64,000 bases of DNA from Stenocarpella maydis (taxonomy: Eukaryota; Ascomycota; Sordariomycetes; Diaporthales; Diaporthaceae), in assembly GCA_002270565.1 (NCBI GenBank), contig NQMI01000016.1:358432-422431 (forward strand). The letters run 5' to 3'. Below, in pieces: positions 47,196 through 57,934 of this stretch; the first letter of the stretch is position 1, and each line of letters begins with the position of its first letter. The notes under the pieces were generated by a model. That model ran no database searches, was not told where the DNA came from, and saw only the letters and a program-made list of their open reading frames with translations. A program made the position numbers and the translations under genes.

Positions 47196-47768
47196 GGGTA
47201 ATCTAGAGTTAATTTCTTGTATTTTGTGAGAGGAAGTTAAAGTCCGGGTGTCTTTTGAGGCATATGGGTCTTTTAATTTTGGCCTGAATGCCTGGGAACC
47301 ATGGATACTAGACTAATAGATAACTTTCTGTGTTTGACTTTACAAGATATAAATAATACAGCCACTTCCTTGTAAAGGTATTCACCCATAAATGCTAGCA
47401 CACATGGCAGCCTTAGCCTATAAAACCCGATTCACCCGGTGATTTGATAAAATAAGAAGCCTGCTCTAGCTCGACAGACCGTCCGAAATCTCTTCCATCG
47501 CATCACCTCACCTACCCAGGTACCTGAGCACAGCACGCCTGGGCAACCAACCACACACTCTGCATGACAGCATTTTCAGATCACGTAGACGCTTCCAGCC
47601 GACAGAGCAATCGCTTTACCTGTAAGTTTTCTGTTACACTTTCTTGTTGACACTGCGAGCATTGCTTCCGATACTCCTGTGTGGTCACACACACCTATAT
47701 ATCATCAGTTGGCCAGCCATCGTTGTACTAACAAGGAATGCCACCTGCGCAGCTGCCAAACGACCACG
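47196..47768. promoter_or_regulatory. Upstream region of the 601-aa gene with a TATA-like box at 47419-47425
   Basis: TATAAAA at 47419-47425 lies 344 bp before the ATG at 47769, followed by a CT-rich leader (CTCACCTACCCAGGTACC near 47506). A plausible core promoter. Confidence 0.4.
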
Positions 47769-49696
47769 ATGTCTCCTCCCGCCCAAGATATCTGGATGAG
47801 TTACTTGATGGCTGTCTTGATGACACTCGTGGGCTGTTTGATTGTCTTTGTGGTCCTGCAGGCTCTTGGAACCCCACCATCTCAACCGCTGGATAACAAC
47901 GAGAAGCATGGCGGCAAGGCGAGGCCGACCACCAGTCAGAAGACCTGTCACCTTGATGCCCTTCCCGTTGAGCTGCTTATGCACAACCTTGGTTACCTGG
48001 TCCCCTCCCTCCAGCCTTACCTTGACGACATATCCTTACACAGATACAAGGATGCCGTGAAGGACCTCCGGAACATCTGTCTTACTTCATGGAATATGCA
48101 TGTGGTTGCCCGGACATGCCTCTACCAATATGTTGTGATCAGGGATGCGGACACACTATCCTATTTTCTTCGCTCCCTTAGCGGGGACGAATCCCTCGGC
48201 CTCAATGTCAAGCGGCTGCTACTCGAAGTTCCAAGCGACGCGGAACACCCACGATACCGGAAGCCCAATGCTGCTATCCTCGACTCAAACCCGAACTTCG
48301 AGCAAATCCGGGGGTATGCAGACGAAGCATTAGACTTCGATGCATACCAGCGCTACAGTGATGAGCACAATAGGTTGGGTTGTAACAAGATTTTCCCAAC
48401 GAAGGATTTCAATGACTGGGCCATGGAAAGGGAGTGCAAAGCCTTCGGTCTCATGGTCTTCGAGATCTTCCTCCGAACAATCAACCTCAAGTCCTTGTAT
48501 TTCGGTATGAAATTTTGCCAGCGACGCCGTGAATACAACTATCGTACATTTTTTACGCTCATTGAGACCGCTCTCATCCTCCGACCAGCGGTGGCGCTTT
48601 TGCCGATGCTGACCGAATTGCGATTGCTCGCACAAGGCCAAGAGGACCACAGGTCCTGCTCGGTTGCGTACATTTGGCCTTTTCTCCTCCTTGAGGGCCT
48701 GCGGACAATCAGATACATCCGTGATGATGGTTTGTGGAGTGATCCCGGTTTGTTGTTTGGGTACTATACAAAAGAAGGTAAGCCAATTCATCCAGCCGCA
48801 CTCCCTCTTTACTATTTGACGCTTCACCGGAACTCTGGACGGAACTTTTCAATTTTTTTTTGGCTGGTTATTCGATTGCTGAAACCTCCCCTTCAATAGA
48901 AGTCGCTCAACGTTTGCACAATGCGCCGAAAATTGAATGCATTGATCTCCGAAAGAGCGGCACTGGGCCGGAAGGCATCTTCCAGATTTGTACAACATTC
49001 CAGGCGCTGGTAAAACTGTCCATTTCCAGCGACATCTTCTGGGTTTACCCTGACCACGACGACAACCTCCTCTCTGATGGCCTGGCAAAGCTTGCGCACC
49101 TGCGAGAGCTAACTCTTAACCTTCATTACCACGGCGACGTCAAGTCAGCCCTCGGCCCACACGGAGTCATCAACCTCGCCGGGCTCACCGACCTTGTTAC
49201 TCTCCGACTACCTCTTTACTTCCTGGTCGAGATGCAGCCAGGAATTGCACCGTTCGTGACGGACCTGACCCATGCGCTTCCGTCTTCTCTGAAGCGCCTG
49301 ACCGTGTGGGCGAACATGGATTGCGTGACCCGCTGGGACGTCACCATCTTCGATGACCACCTGGCACAAATGGCACACACCGGGAACACGGACGGGGCAT
49401 ACCACCCCAGAAAGTCGGCGCTCGCCTTCCTATATTCTGTCTTTCGTCACATTGGCGACCACTTCAGACATCTCGAGGAGGTCGTGTATTGCTATGGCGA
49501 TCGGACTTTTGCCACCGACTGCTGCTGCGAGGAGGATGTACGATGCGACCTCTGTGGGGCCTCCGAATTCTTGGACCCTTGCGCGGACGACGATTCCTCC
49601 TATCAGATGCAGATTCTGTCATCGAACTTCGCAGCTCGCGGAATTCGCCGCCGTACTTGCGTCGAGCAGTTTGAGGCAAAGCTTTGGGGCATTTGA
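47769..49696 (+). CDS. Membrane-anchored F-box/LRR-like protein (601 aa), function unknown
   Basis: Exons 47769-48777 and 48900-49696. The 122-nt intron (GAAG/GTAAGC..CTGAAAC..CAATAG) explains the apparent frame change at the T9 run. The N-terminus carries a single membrane segment (WMSYLMAVLMTLVGCLIVFV) and then an F-box-like helix (HLDALPVELLMHNLGYLV). The rest has leucine-rich, scattered LRR-type strands (NAPKIECIDLRKSGTGPEGI, LAHLRELTLNLHYHGDVKSA, TDLVTLRLPLYFLVEMQPG). A Cys-rich patch near the C-terminus (DCCCEEDVRCDLCGASEFLD) could bind metal. It lies between two oppositely oriented minisatellite arrays. Function unknown; a membrane-tethered F-box would be unusual. Confidence 0.75.
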
Positions 49697-50149
49697 GGGA
49701 GTTAGTAGGTGGTGGGCTAGGCGCATTCATCGCATTCACAGGCTTTGCTGAGGATGGGGACCAGGTTACGAAGACACGCTCTGGGCGGACAACGTCCGAC
49801 CCTCAACCAATTGACCAGATAGCGTACTAAGGATTCTTGTACCCCGTATTTACATCTTGCCTCCAGGATATTCGGCTGACTGACTTCATGCCCCACAACA
49901 TCAATTTGGTCCCTGATGCAAGCTTTCCGTATTCAGCTTCCGAAGAATTCAGTTCCGAGAATTTTCAACCAGTAGAGCTAAATGAATGAAGGGTCTCTGC
50001 AGGCGTCGCCACCTACTCATCGACTTCTCCAACCCCCTGTAACCAGCTAGTAGGGCTGACTCTGGTTCCTGGACTGAGAACGATCACGACCCGACGAGCT
50101 CTAGATTGCCCTACCCGAGAACCCATTAATAAACCTGTATGCCTAGAGG

Positions 50150-50310
50150 AAGCGCCCTTTTACACACCTAATGGAAGGCTCTCTATGTACCTAGAGGCAG
50201 GCCCCTCCACACACCCACACGCCTAGACCAAGACCCTCCGTACACTCAGTGGGAACTCCATAGACCCACGCACCTGGGTGAAGACCCTCCACATACCCAG
50301 AGGAAGGCTT
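50150..50310 (-). repeat. Degenerate minisatellite array, family A, minus orientation
   Basis: Read on the minus strand the units match the 46.9-kb array, for example CCTTCCTCTGGGTATGTGGA, GGAGGGTCTTCACCCAGGTG and GGAGGGTCTTGGTCTAGGCG. It is inverted relative to the array 3 kb upstream, so the 601-aa gene lies between inverted arrays. Confidence 0.7.
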
Positions 50311-51424
50311 GATATCCCTAAAGCAGAAAACACGGGGGGCAACAGAGGGCCTACCTGGTGGGTGCAGAATTACCAACAGGAAATGTAAAGAAAAGCCGGG
50401 TGGTTGTAATGCTTGCTTCGAGGAGTGGTACTACGAGGTCCCAACGGAATGGCTCCAGAACGAGACCCAAGGATCGACAATCGGAACTGGATCTCTGGCA
50501 CAGCAACGATAGGGGTACCACCTACGTTCATGTAATCTGTAAACAAGCACGTATAAAATTGATATAAAAAGCATAACTACTCCATTCTCTTTCTCCTGTC
50601 CTTGCCCTTCGAGGATGTTGACTATAGCATTTCATCAGTACTTCTAATACAGACAAGGCAAGTACTACCCACATACCGTTGTAGCAGACGCCAAAGCCAG
50701 TATCCTTACTTATGGGTTAATGCGGGGCACTTTAATCTTAAGGCCGAGGTATAGGTTAAGAGACTGCTATATGGGGGGCTTAAATAATCCAAGTAGTACT
50801 ATATACTAGCATTAGCTTTGCGGCATATGATATAATTAGCCCTTATGATAAAACAGGTTTACTTGCTCCTAAGCTGATCGCTAACCAAGGCCCTATCGCC
50901 AAGAATGTGGCCATTAGGTCCACTAATGAAGAGAGCTGTAGGACTCATCCAGATTTTTGCTAATGTATTATGGCTGCTGTTTTGGCCCCCAGCCGTCTTA
51001 CCATTCTGTGGTTGAGACATAGTCGTTGCTTATGCTGGTGTTGTTGTTTTTGGTATCAACGAGCAACAACCCGCTTTCTCCCCTCCCCCTCTCCCTCCCT
51101 TTCTGCCACCCTGTCCTTCCGTCTGCGCGCCCAAGAGCCGACCAAGTCAACACGTCAGGTCACCAACCCTTTTCAAGCCCGAAGGCAAGAAACGATTTCA
51201 ACAGCCATAAAGGACTGTCGCAGGGCGAGAAGGATCCGAGTCATCGAGGACTTTTTTTTCAAAATTGCCACCACCTCAACATCCATAGATCTCCTACATA
51301 TCTCCAACTGCCCACTCCAGACCCGCCGGAGGGTCACAGAATGGCAGTTTACTGAGCATGGTGCGGGGCAACCCCAAGAAGAAGTTGTGGCCCTGGAGGC
51401 AGGGCCACGACGAGGTCCCAGCCG

Positions 51425-51605
51425 AGACCCTAGGCCATACCTAGAGGGAGGGATAGAGTACACCAAGAAGGAGGGCTACACCACACTCAAACAGATGGCT
51501 AAATTACGCCTAACGGGTCTATACTACGCCCAGAGGGAGGGCTACACCATACCTATAAAAGAGGGATACATAGCACCCAAGCGGAGGGTTAGAAAGAAAC
51601 ATAAT
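51425..51605 (-). repeat. Degenerate minisatellite array, family A, diverged
   Basis: Reverse-strand units such as GTAGCCCTCCCTCTGGGCGT and CCCTCCGCTTGGGTGCTATG belong to the same family but are more diverged and more spread out. Read forward in one frame it spells repeated EGYT-like peptides, which is a by-product. Confidence 0.5.
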
Positions 51606-51726
51606 AAAGGTAATCCTCTATTAGTCGATCTAAGAGCACTGTTTAGTAACCCTTGGGTAGGCAATAATTATTAAATTTGCAAAAGGTGTTCATTAGAGAC
51701 AGCTCTACTCGTGGTTCAAATAAATC

Positions 51727-51957
51727 ATGGAGTTGAAACTAGGTATGATAATAATATCACCACCTAGGGAGATGTGGGAGATTGTCAGCAATCAGCTGCT
51801 AGCACTTAAGAGGTGGGAGGAACCTGCATTAAAGCAGAAGACAATAATGATGATCTGTGGGGCCTGGTATAGATTTTCCTGGCATATTGCACTTCGTTAC
51901 CTTTGTACGAAGACTCTATCCCACTCGGTGGGACAAGAGCCACGCCTGAATTCGTGA
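51727..51957 (+). pseudogene. Truncated F-box-like gene fragment
   Basis: An ATG at 51727 opens 76 codons with SPPREMWEIVSNQLLALKRW and ICGAWYRFSWHIALRYLCTK. This is the pattern of a fungal F-box (LPxExWxxI...CRxWYR) followed by the start of its repeat domain. It stops after LNS and nothing continues downstream before the transporter gene. A remnant in AT-rich, repeat-flanked DNA. Confidence 0.4.
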
Positions 51958-52010
51958 CACCGGTTAACTTGATATTGGACTACATAATTGCGGAACAACT
52001 GGCAAGATGT

Positions 52011-53707
52011 CTAGGACAATTTAATTGAACAGACATTCGCTTCATTTCCATGCCCTATATTGGCTAAGACATCGTCATGTCCCGCATAGTTACGTTCCAT
52101 CTTCCATGCAAAGATGCTATTGGCAGCAAATAGTGCATCTATCGACTCGAGGGAGCGGTTCGATGTTTCGGGATAGACTGGCCATGTTTAGCACTTCTAT
52201 AAACACCTCTTTTTTAAGCAGTGAATGCTTACACAGATATACCACTGGCACCCACAGAAGATCGAGACCAGCGAAGAGGAAGTAGGTGCGGTTCTCCAAG
52301 ACAGTGAACATGACTGGATTCACAAGGGTCGTCATTCCAACACCAATCGCCCATCCGGTAATGCCAAAACTGTTACCCTGGGCACGCAAGTCTGACGACC
52401 AGACTTCGGTAGGGATAAGAAATACGGCTGTTCCCCATGTAGCCGCATATGCCAGGTTGAAAAGGAATAACATGGCAACAGCAGCGGGGGCAAACCGAAT
52501 CGCTCTGTTAACATCTGCACGAGAAGCCTCGTAGAGTGAACCTGCGATCAAGTTCACAGCAAACAGGCACAACGCGCCGCCCATCAAGCATCTTCTCCGG
52601 CCGAGGCGGTCCACAATCTGGGCACTGATGATGGTTCCAATGATGCCAATCATGTTCAGGCCGCCGGCAAGCCCGTTCTGAGTTAGCTCCGTATATCCGG
52701 CCTGGGACAGGAGAACCGGGGAATATGCTGTTACGGCCGTGATGCCGGTCCACGACGCCATAATCTGCAGGCACAGACACAGCCAGGCACGCTGGCCTGA
52801 ATTGAAACTCGGCTTGGACCCCTTTCCCACCAGGATCTTTATGAACTCCATGGGTGAAGACTTGGTGCTCTCTTCCGCAACAGCCCTGATCTCGAGGTAT
52901 TCTCTCTGGACCTCAGGCCCGAATCCCCCACGAACATGTTCGATGACCTCGCGAGCTTTATCATATCTCCCGACCGAGGCCAAGTATCGTGGCGTATCCG
53001 GCAACATCTTGATTCCGAGAAGGAGAATCAGGGCAGGGAAGCATTGGAAAGCTAGCTGGAACCGCCATCGGACTTCCGAGTATCCCCCGTCGAGGAACGC
53101 GAGGCCAAATGATAGCCAGTAGGCGACGGAGATGCCGAGATAATTAGCAATAAAGACATAGCCGAGGAAGCCGCCCCTGTGACTTGCGGTGGAGGTTTCC
53201 GCGACCATCACCGGCGTGATACCAGTAAGTGCCCCGGCTCCAATGCCTGTGACAACCCGGGCAACAATGATGAAGTCGCTGGATTGCATTGCGGCTTGGA
53301 GAGTTCCCCCAACCAAGGCGAACATGGATCCTATAAAAAGGCTTAGAAATGTCAGCACTGATGGCACGGAGATATGGCCACAATACGAAGGGAGTAAGAG
53401 GGAGGAGAGTCGAGGTTACAGACCCATTTATACGACCGATGCGATCAGCCACCCACCCCCCAGCGAAGCAACCCACAATGCAGCCCATATAGTAGACCGA
53501 GATAATACCTCCCTGGTGAAGGGTATCCGTGACTGTACCATCGGGAAGCCCAATGCCGACTGTTTCGACATATCTTGGCGTGGCATTCACCCCGCCCATA
53601 ACACCCTGATTGTAGCCTTCAAAGAATATGGCAACGAGAGAGAATATCTGTATGGCAAGGTTGAGCTGCCTGGCTGACAGGCGCTTCCATAAATTGCCAC
53701 TCATCAT
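52011..53707 (-). CDS. MFS sugar transporter (sugar porter family)
   Basis: Exons 53707-53424, 53341-52233 and 52177-52011 give 519 aa with matching phases. Twelve-helix MFS layout. Family motifs: FFEGYNQGVMGGVNATPRYV near the N-terminus; DRIGR (loop 2-3); RVVTGIGAGALTGITPVMVAE; KMLPDTPRYLASVGR (the PESPR-type motif); DRLGRRRC (loop 8-9); and FYPETSNRSLESIDALF at the end. The last motif appears only when the 55-nt intron (GTAAGC..GCTAAAC..GCCAG) is removed. The first intron uses a GTCTGT donor and TCTAAG acceptor, the only pair that preserves GRIN-GLFIGSMF. Plasma-membrane sugar uptake is expected. It is transcribed divergently from the anhydrosugar kinase gene, 591 bp away, which suggests a common substrate. 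Confidence 0.9.
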
Positions 53708-54298
53708 GCTGAGGATGATAGGTGGGCCCGCAATAGGACTGATCCGTGACAACTGGAAAGAGGTGATATCTAGGCAGTGGATCAGAATGGATTGATGCAC
53801 AAGAGAAGTGCTTTTGAAATTTAGGCATTTCCTCAACCAACCTGGTTCAGAGGCACCCCAGAGGTCGCAATACACCTCTCTGCAAATTTCCGTAATATGA
53901 ACTAGTAAGAGGGAGTTAATCCCTAGTGATAAATGATCACTGTGACGCACGCTCTCCAACTTCGGTCAACGATCAACTCCGATGTTTCGTATTTCCGAGC
54001 TCACTGCCACGTAGCGTTCCAATTCCGCTTAGCTGTGTCACTCAATGCTTTTCCGAGTACGGAGCCTTGCCAGCGAGTGGCTTCGAGTTCAGCTTGAGAA
54101 TGCAAGAGGACATGCGAACTCGGTCACTGCCTCCGGCTTCGGCTGAAGCTGCCCCTGATTCTTACAAAGATATCGCTGATCTCTCTGGTTGCTGATTGAT
54201 AATTCCTCGGCCCCTGACCCCCCATGCAGACCTATTCAATCACTCAACATCGCTTCCAAGTCTAACATCCTATCGGTACTACACTGATTGGTCACAAC
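53708..54298. promoter_or_regulatory. Shared divergent promoter region, transporter/kinase pair
   Basis: 591 bp between the two start codons. Too short to contain another gene, so the two genes probably share control elements. No specific activator site was identified. Confidence 0.5.
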
Positions 54299-55745
54299 AT
54301 GGCGACTGACGATGGGTCTCCAAAAGGGACGTCGAAGGGCCAACCGCTTGACATGATTGTCTTGGGGATGAACAGCGGCACGTCAATGGTATGTAGAGTT
54401 TGGTTGAGAGAGTCAATTGTTTCACTGAGCCTTTGGTACGTACGAACAGGGCCGGTCTACTGTTGACAGTAGTCGAGTTTGAAGTTCCATAATTGGCTGA
54501 CAGTCTCAGGACGGTATTGACAGCGCTCTCTGCCACTTCTCACAAGCGACGCCCGAGTCGCCCATGCACTTCTCCCTTCTCAAATATGGAGAAATCCCCA
54601 TGGAATTGAATATCAAGAAGCGCGTGCTCAACATCATCAAGCACGACAGAACATCCGCGTCCGAACTCTCCGAAGTCAACGTCGTCCTAGGCGAGATCTT
54701 CGCCGCGGCCGCGAGGCAGTTCTGCGAGGACAACCGGATCGACATCAAGTCCATCGACGCAATCGGGTCCCACGGGCAGACAATCTGGCTCGCCTCGATG
54801 CCGGAGCCGGGCACGTCGAGGTCTGCTCTCACCATGGCCGAGGGCACCATCATCGCCGCGCGCACGGGCATCACCACCGTGACCGACTTCCGCATCTCGG
54901 ACCAGGCGGCCGGGCGCCAGGGGGCCCCCCTCATCGCCTTCTTCGACGCGCTGCTCCTGCACCACCCCGGCAGGCTCCGTGCGTGCCAGAACATCGGCGG
55001 CATCGCCAACGTGTGTTTTATCCCGCCGGCCGGGCCCGGATACGCGTACGACTTTGACACGGGTCCCGGGAACGCTCTCATTGACGCTGTTGTCAGGCAC
55101 TACACCGGCGGGGCGATGGAATATGACAAGGATGGGGCCATGGGCAGGCGAGGAGTCGTATGCCAAGAGCTCGTGGACAAATTCATTAGAGATGTTCCCT
55201 ACTTCTCGCTCGAACCCCCCAAGACTACCGGTCGGGAGGTTTTCCGCGACACCCTTGCAGACTATCTGATCCGCGACGGGGAGGCCCGCGGCCTGTCTCC
55301 ACACGACGTAGTGGCCACGGTCACCAGGGTCACGGCACAGTCGATTGTTGACCACTGGAAGCGATATGGCCCTCAAGGGAAGCAAGTCGATGAAGTTTTC
55401 CTGTGTGGTGGAGGGGCTCACAACCCGAACATCACGGACTACATGAAGGAGCAACTGCCTGGCGTCAGGATGTTTATGCTAGATGATGCTGGCATACCGG
55501 GCGGTGCAAAGGAAGCTGTTACCTTTGCCTGGCAGGGATTGGAGGCCCTGGTTGGTAGGAGTATACCAGTTCCAGACAGAGTGGAGACAAGGAGGCCATA
55601 TATTCTCGGCAAGGTGAGTCCCGGGGATAACTACCGGAGGGTCATGAGCAAGGCGATGAAGTTTGGAGAGGGTATAGAATCCCTGAGCTGGGTGACAGAG
55701 ATGGTGAATCATGTCGACGGAGAGGTTTTTGACAATAAATGGTGA
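54299..55745 (+). CDS. AnmK-family 1,6-anhydrosugar kinase (levoglucosan-kinase-like)
   Basis: Exons 54299-54388 and 54510-55745 (121-nt intron) give 441 aa. The family phosphorylates 1,6-anhydro sugars while opening the anhydro ring. Bacterial AnmK acts on 1,6-anhydro-MurNAc during wall recycling; yeast levoglucosan kinase acts on 1,6-anhydroglucose. Visible motifs: the phosphate loop [12 protein letters not shown] (residues 23-34, across the intron), GSHGQTIW (117-124), [16 protein letters not shown] (156-171), NIGGIANV (191-198), [13 protein letters not shown] with the likely catalytic Asp213, and [11 protein letters not shown]. The length and the position of Asp213 fit the yeast enzyme (about 439 aa, Asp212 from memory) better than bacterial AnmK (about 370 aa). 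Substrate is inferred, not shown. Confidence 0.93.
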
Positions 55746-56309
55746 TGCTGGAGGCCCAGGTCTGCGTGGGTAGCTATTGCAAAGACACTTGGGGCAGATA
55801 TGCCCTGTTCGATACACAACCATCTAAATACAATATCAGCAGTGTGTTTGTTGGACAACATTAATTGTGCAAGGACTGGCCCATGCAATCCCAGCCATGT
55901 TATTTACACAAGCCATCCAGTGCCACTTCAGGAATGAAGCAGGCGATGGAGTTATAATGCCCCTCTATTACTGTATATATTGACAGCACGTTGACCTCAG
56001 CTCGGGAAAGATCATGATGATGTCAGACTGTTGGTGTGGCTTTATAGCGGGGCAATTCCTCTTTGGTGCTCTGGTTCGTGTACACCACACATGCAGCTTG
56101 TACCCACTTTACTACCACTTCCCAGCTGTCGCCAAGATGCTTGGCTTTTGGTTTTCCCACCACTCGCTGACGGTCGAGCCCTGGGCAACGATACTACATG
56201 ATACTCAGATATCTGTCGACGGCTTCGGTTTCCCTCCAGCGCGGAACACGAATACTGCAAAACACGCCGGCACACGGCCACGCCGAACACCCAAACAACA
56301 AAGCTGAAG
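55746..56309. other. Intergenic, no feature seen
   Basis: 3' flank of the kinase and leader of the PEBP gene. Nothing distinct. Confidence 0.4.
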
Positions 56310-57135
56310 ATGGAGGCCGCAAAGGAGACAGTCGCCGCCGCGATCGAGCAGGTAAAGGCGGCCCTTCAGACGCACGGCGAGCGCCTGCCCAAGACCCTCA
56401 GCGACGCCAGGCTCGTCCCCGGCCCGGCAGCCGAGCTCATCCCGGAGGGCTTCCGGCCGACCACCAGGCTCGAGGTCTCGTACGACGGCAGGGCGGTCGA
56501 CCTGGGCAACCTGTTCCGCGTACGCGAGACCAAGATCCAGCCTGCCGTCTCCTTCCAGCGGGAGGTATGATGGCACTCCCAGTGTGCCCTGAGTCCCCAC
56601 AGCGCAATGCCTGATTTCTGACAGCACATCGCAGGCCGATGTGGACCACAAGACATCCTACACGCTGATGCTTGTCGACCCCGATGCTCCTACTCCTGAC
56701 GACCCCAAGTTCGCCTTCTGGAGACACTGGATCATCACCGGGCTGGAACCTCTGAGCGGCGAGGGGAAGATCGTGGCTGCGACGAAGCGACCCGCCACGG
56801 CCTATCACCCGCCAGGCCCTACCAAGGAGTAAGTCCCTTCCATCACCCACCTCTCATCGAACAAGTCCGCCAGGGGATCTTCCCATTCATATCTCCTGCT
56901 GCCTCCCGTACGCGACCATCATGCTGACATGTGTATCAGGTCAAAACCCCACAGGTACCTCTTCGTCCTCTTCAGGGAGCCAGTGCTCCACGGCCTGGAC
57001 CTCAGGCCAGAGGATGTCGGGGGCGAGGAGTTCACCCAGAGGCGGTCTTTCAAGCCCGTTGAGTTTGCAAAGAAGCACGGCCTGGAGCTTGTTGGGGTGA
57101 ACTGGATGAAGGTTGCTGCGGACGACTGGGAGTAG
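56310..57135 (+). CDS. Phosphatidylethanolamine-binding protein (PEBP/TFS1-like)
   Basis: Exons 56310-56564, 56635-56828 and 56940-57135 give 214 aa. The conserved ligand-pocket motifs are present: TLMLVDPDAPTPDDPKFAFW (the DPDxP loop) with RHWIITGL, and PATAYHPPGPTKE joined across the last intron to SKPHRYLFVLFREP (the GPxP...HRYxFxLF motif). Yeast relatives (Tfs1) inhibit carboxypeptidase Y and bind anionic lipids in the cytosol. The fungal role is otherwise poorly defined. There is no signal peptide. All phases agree. Confidence 0.93.
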
Positions 57136-57934
57136 GCCATCGACCATGCTTACGAGCACACCACGGCTGAGATAGAGTACATCTACCTAAGTTCATAATG
57201 CACCTGGCAAACCACCACTTGGAAGTTCCGTAGCATACTGCGTTGGATTGCCGAGCACGACAAGTGTTGGTACAGCTCCCAGCAACAAACTGTGATCTGC
57301 CCGGTTCTATCGCACAGACACCCCTCGACATACACCTGTCCCACAGCTCACCCTGGCGTAGTCCTATGCTATTACCTGCGCATTCTATGACTCACCGTTT
57401 GAAGGGCTCGATTTTGGGTGAATTGAAGAGAACAGACGAAGAGCCTCTATAGAACCAAGTGAATACGTATTGTGCCCCACATACGTCGTACCACATTGCA
57501 GTAGACAATACAGCCATTACAGTTGGTTTGATACACAATACGGTGCACTGTATTCAGCAATAGGACCATTGTCTAGCCATTGTCTTCGATTCAGAGATCC
57601 GACCCTGAGCTACAGCTGAGGAGTCTCAAACCCATCTGTCAGATATTTAAGTCCCTCCCCTTCCTGTAGTAGCAACTTCCTCCCTCGCCCTTCTCCTCTG
57701 TATCTCTCCATCTCTATCACTCTCAGGCAACTCGGGCCCAAGACCACCTGATCTCTCGACAGCCTTGTGGTGAATCTGCCGCGCCCAGGGGGGGTAAGCA
57801 ACCTTGTGATTTTAAAACACAACATTGTTTGTAAGGTTCTTCATGGTCCCAATTACTGATACAGTATCCCCAATCAGCACATCGTCTGATTCACCAAATA
57901 CCTACACAACCGCATACCAACAGCACCACACACC
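57136..57934. other. Intergenic, no feature seen
   Basis: Spacer holding the promoter and CT-rich leader (near 57640-57720) of the next gene. No repeat or RNA gene recognised. Confidence 0.4.

Larger units (their letters stand above)
49697..52010. other. Repeat-rich, AT-rich gene-poor stretch
   Basis: Holds two minisatellite arrays (50150-50310 and 51425-51605), AT-rich DNA at about 50520-50960, and a short F-box-like remnant (51727-51957). The open frame 50970-51674 is not accepted as a gene because its C-terminal third is translated minisatellite. Confidence 0.5.

Noticed and set aside
48860..48899. Possible -1 programmed frameshift on a T9 run between two overlapping frames
   Set aside because: A canonical 122-nt intron (GTAAGC at 48778 to TAG at 48899) joins the frames in phase, so no frameshift is needed.
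50970..51674. 234-codon plus-strand frame
   Set aside because: Low-complexity start, and its end is translated minisatellite; no family features.
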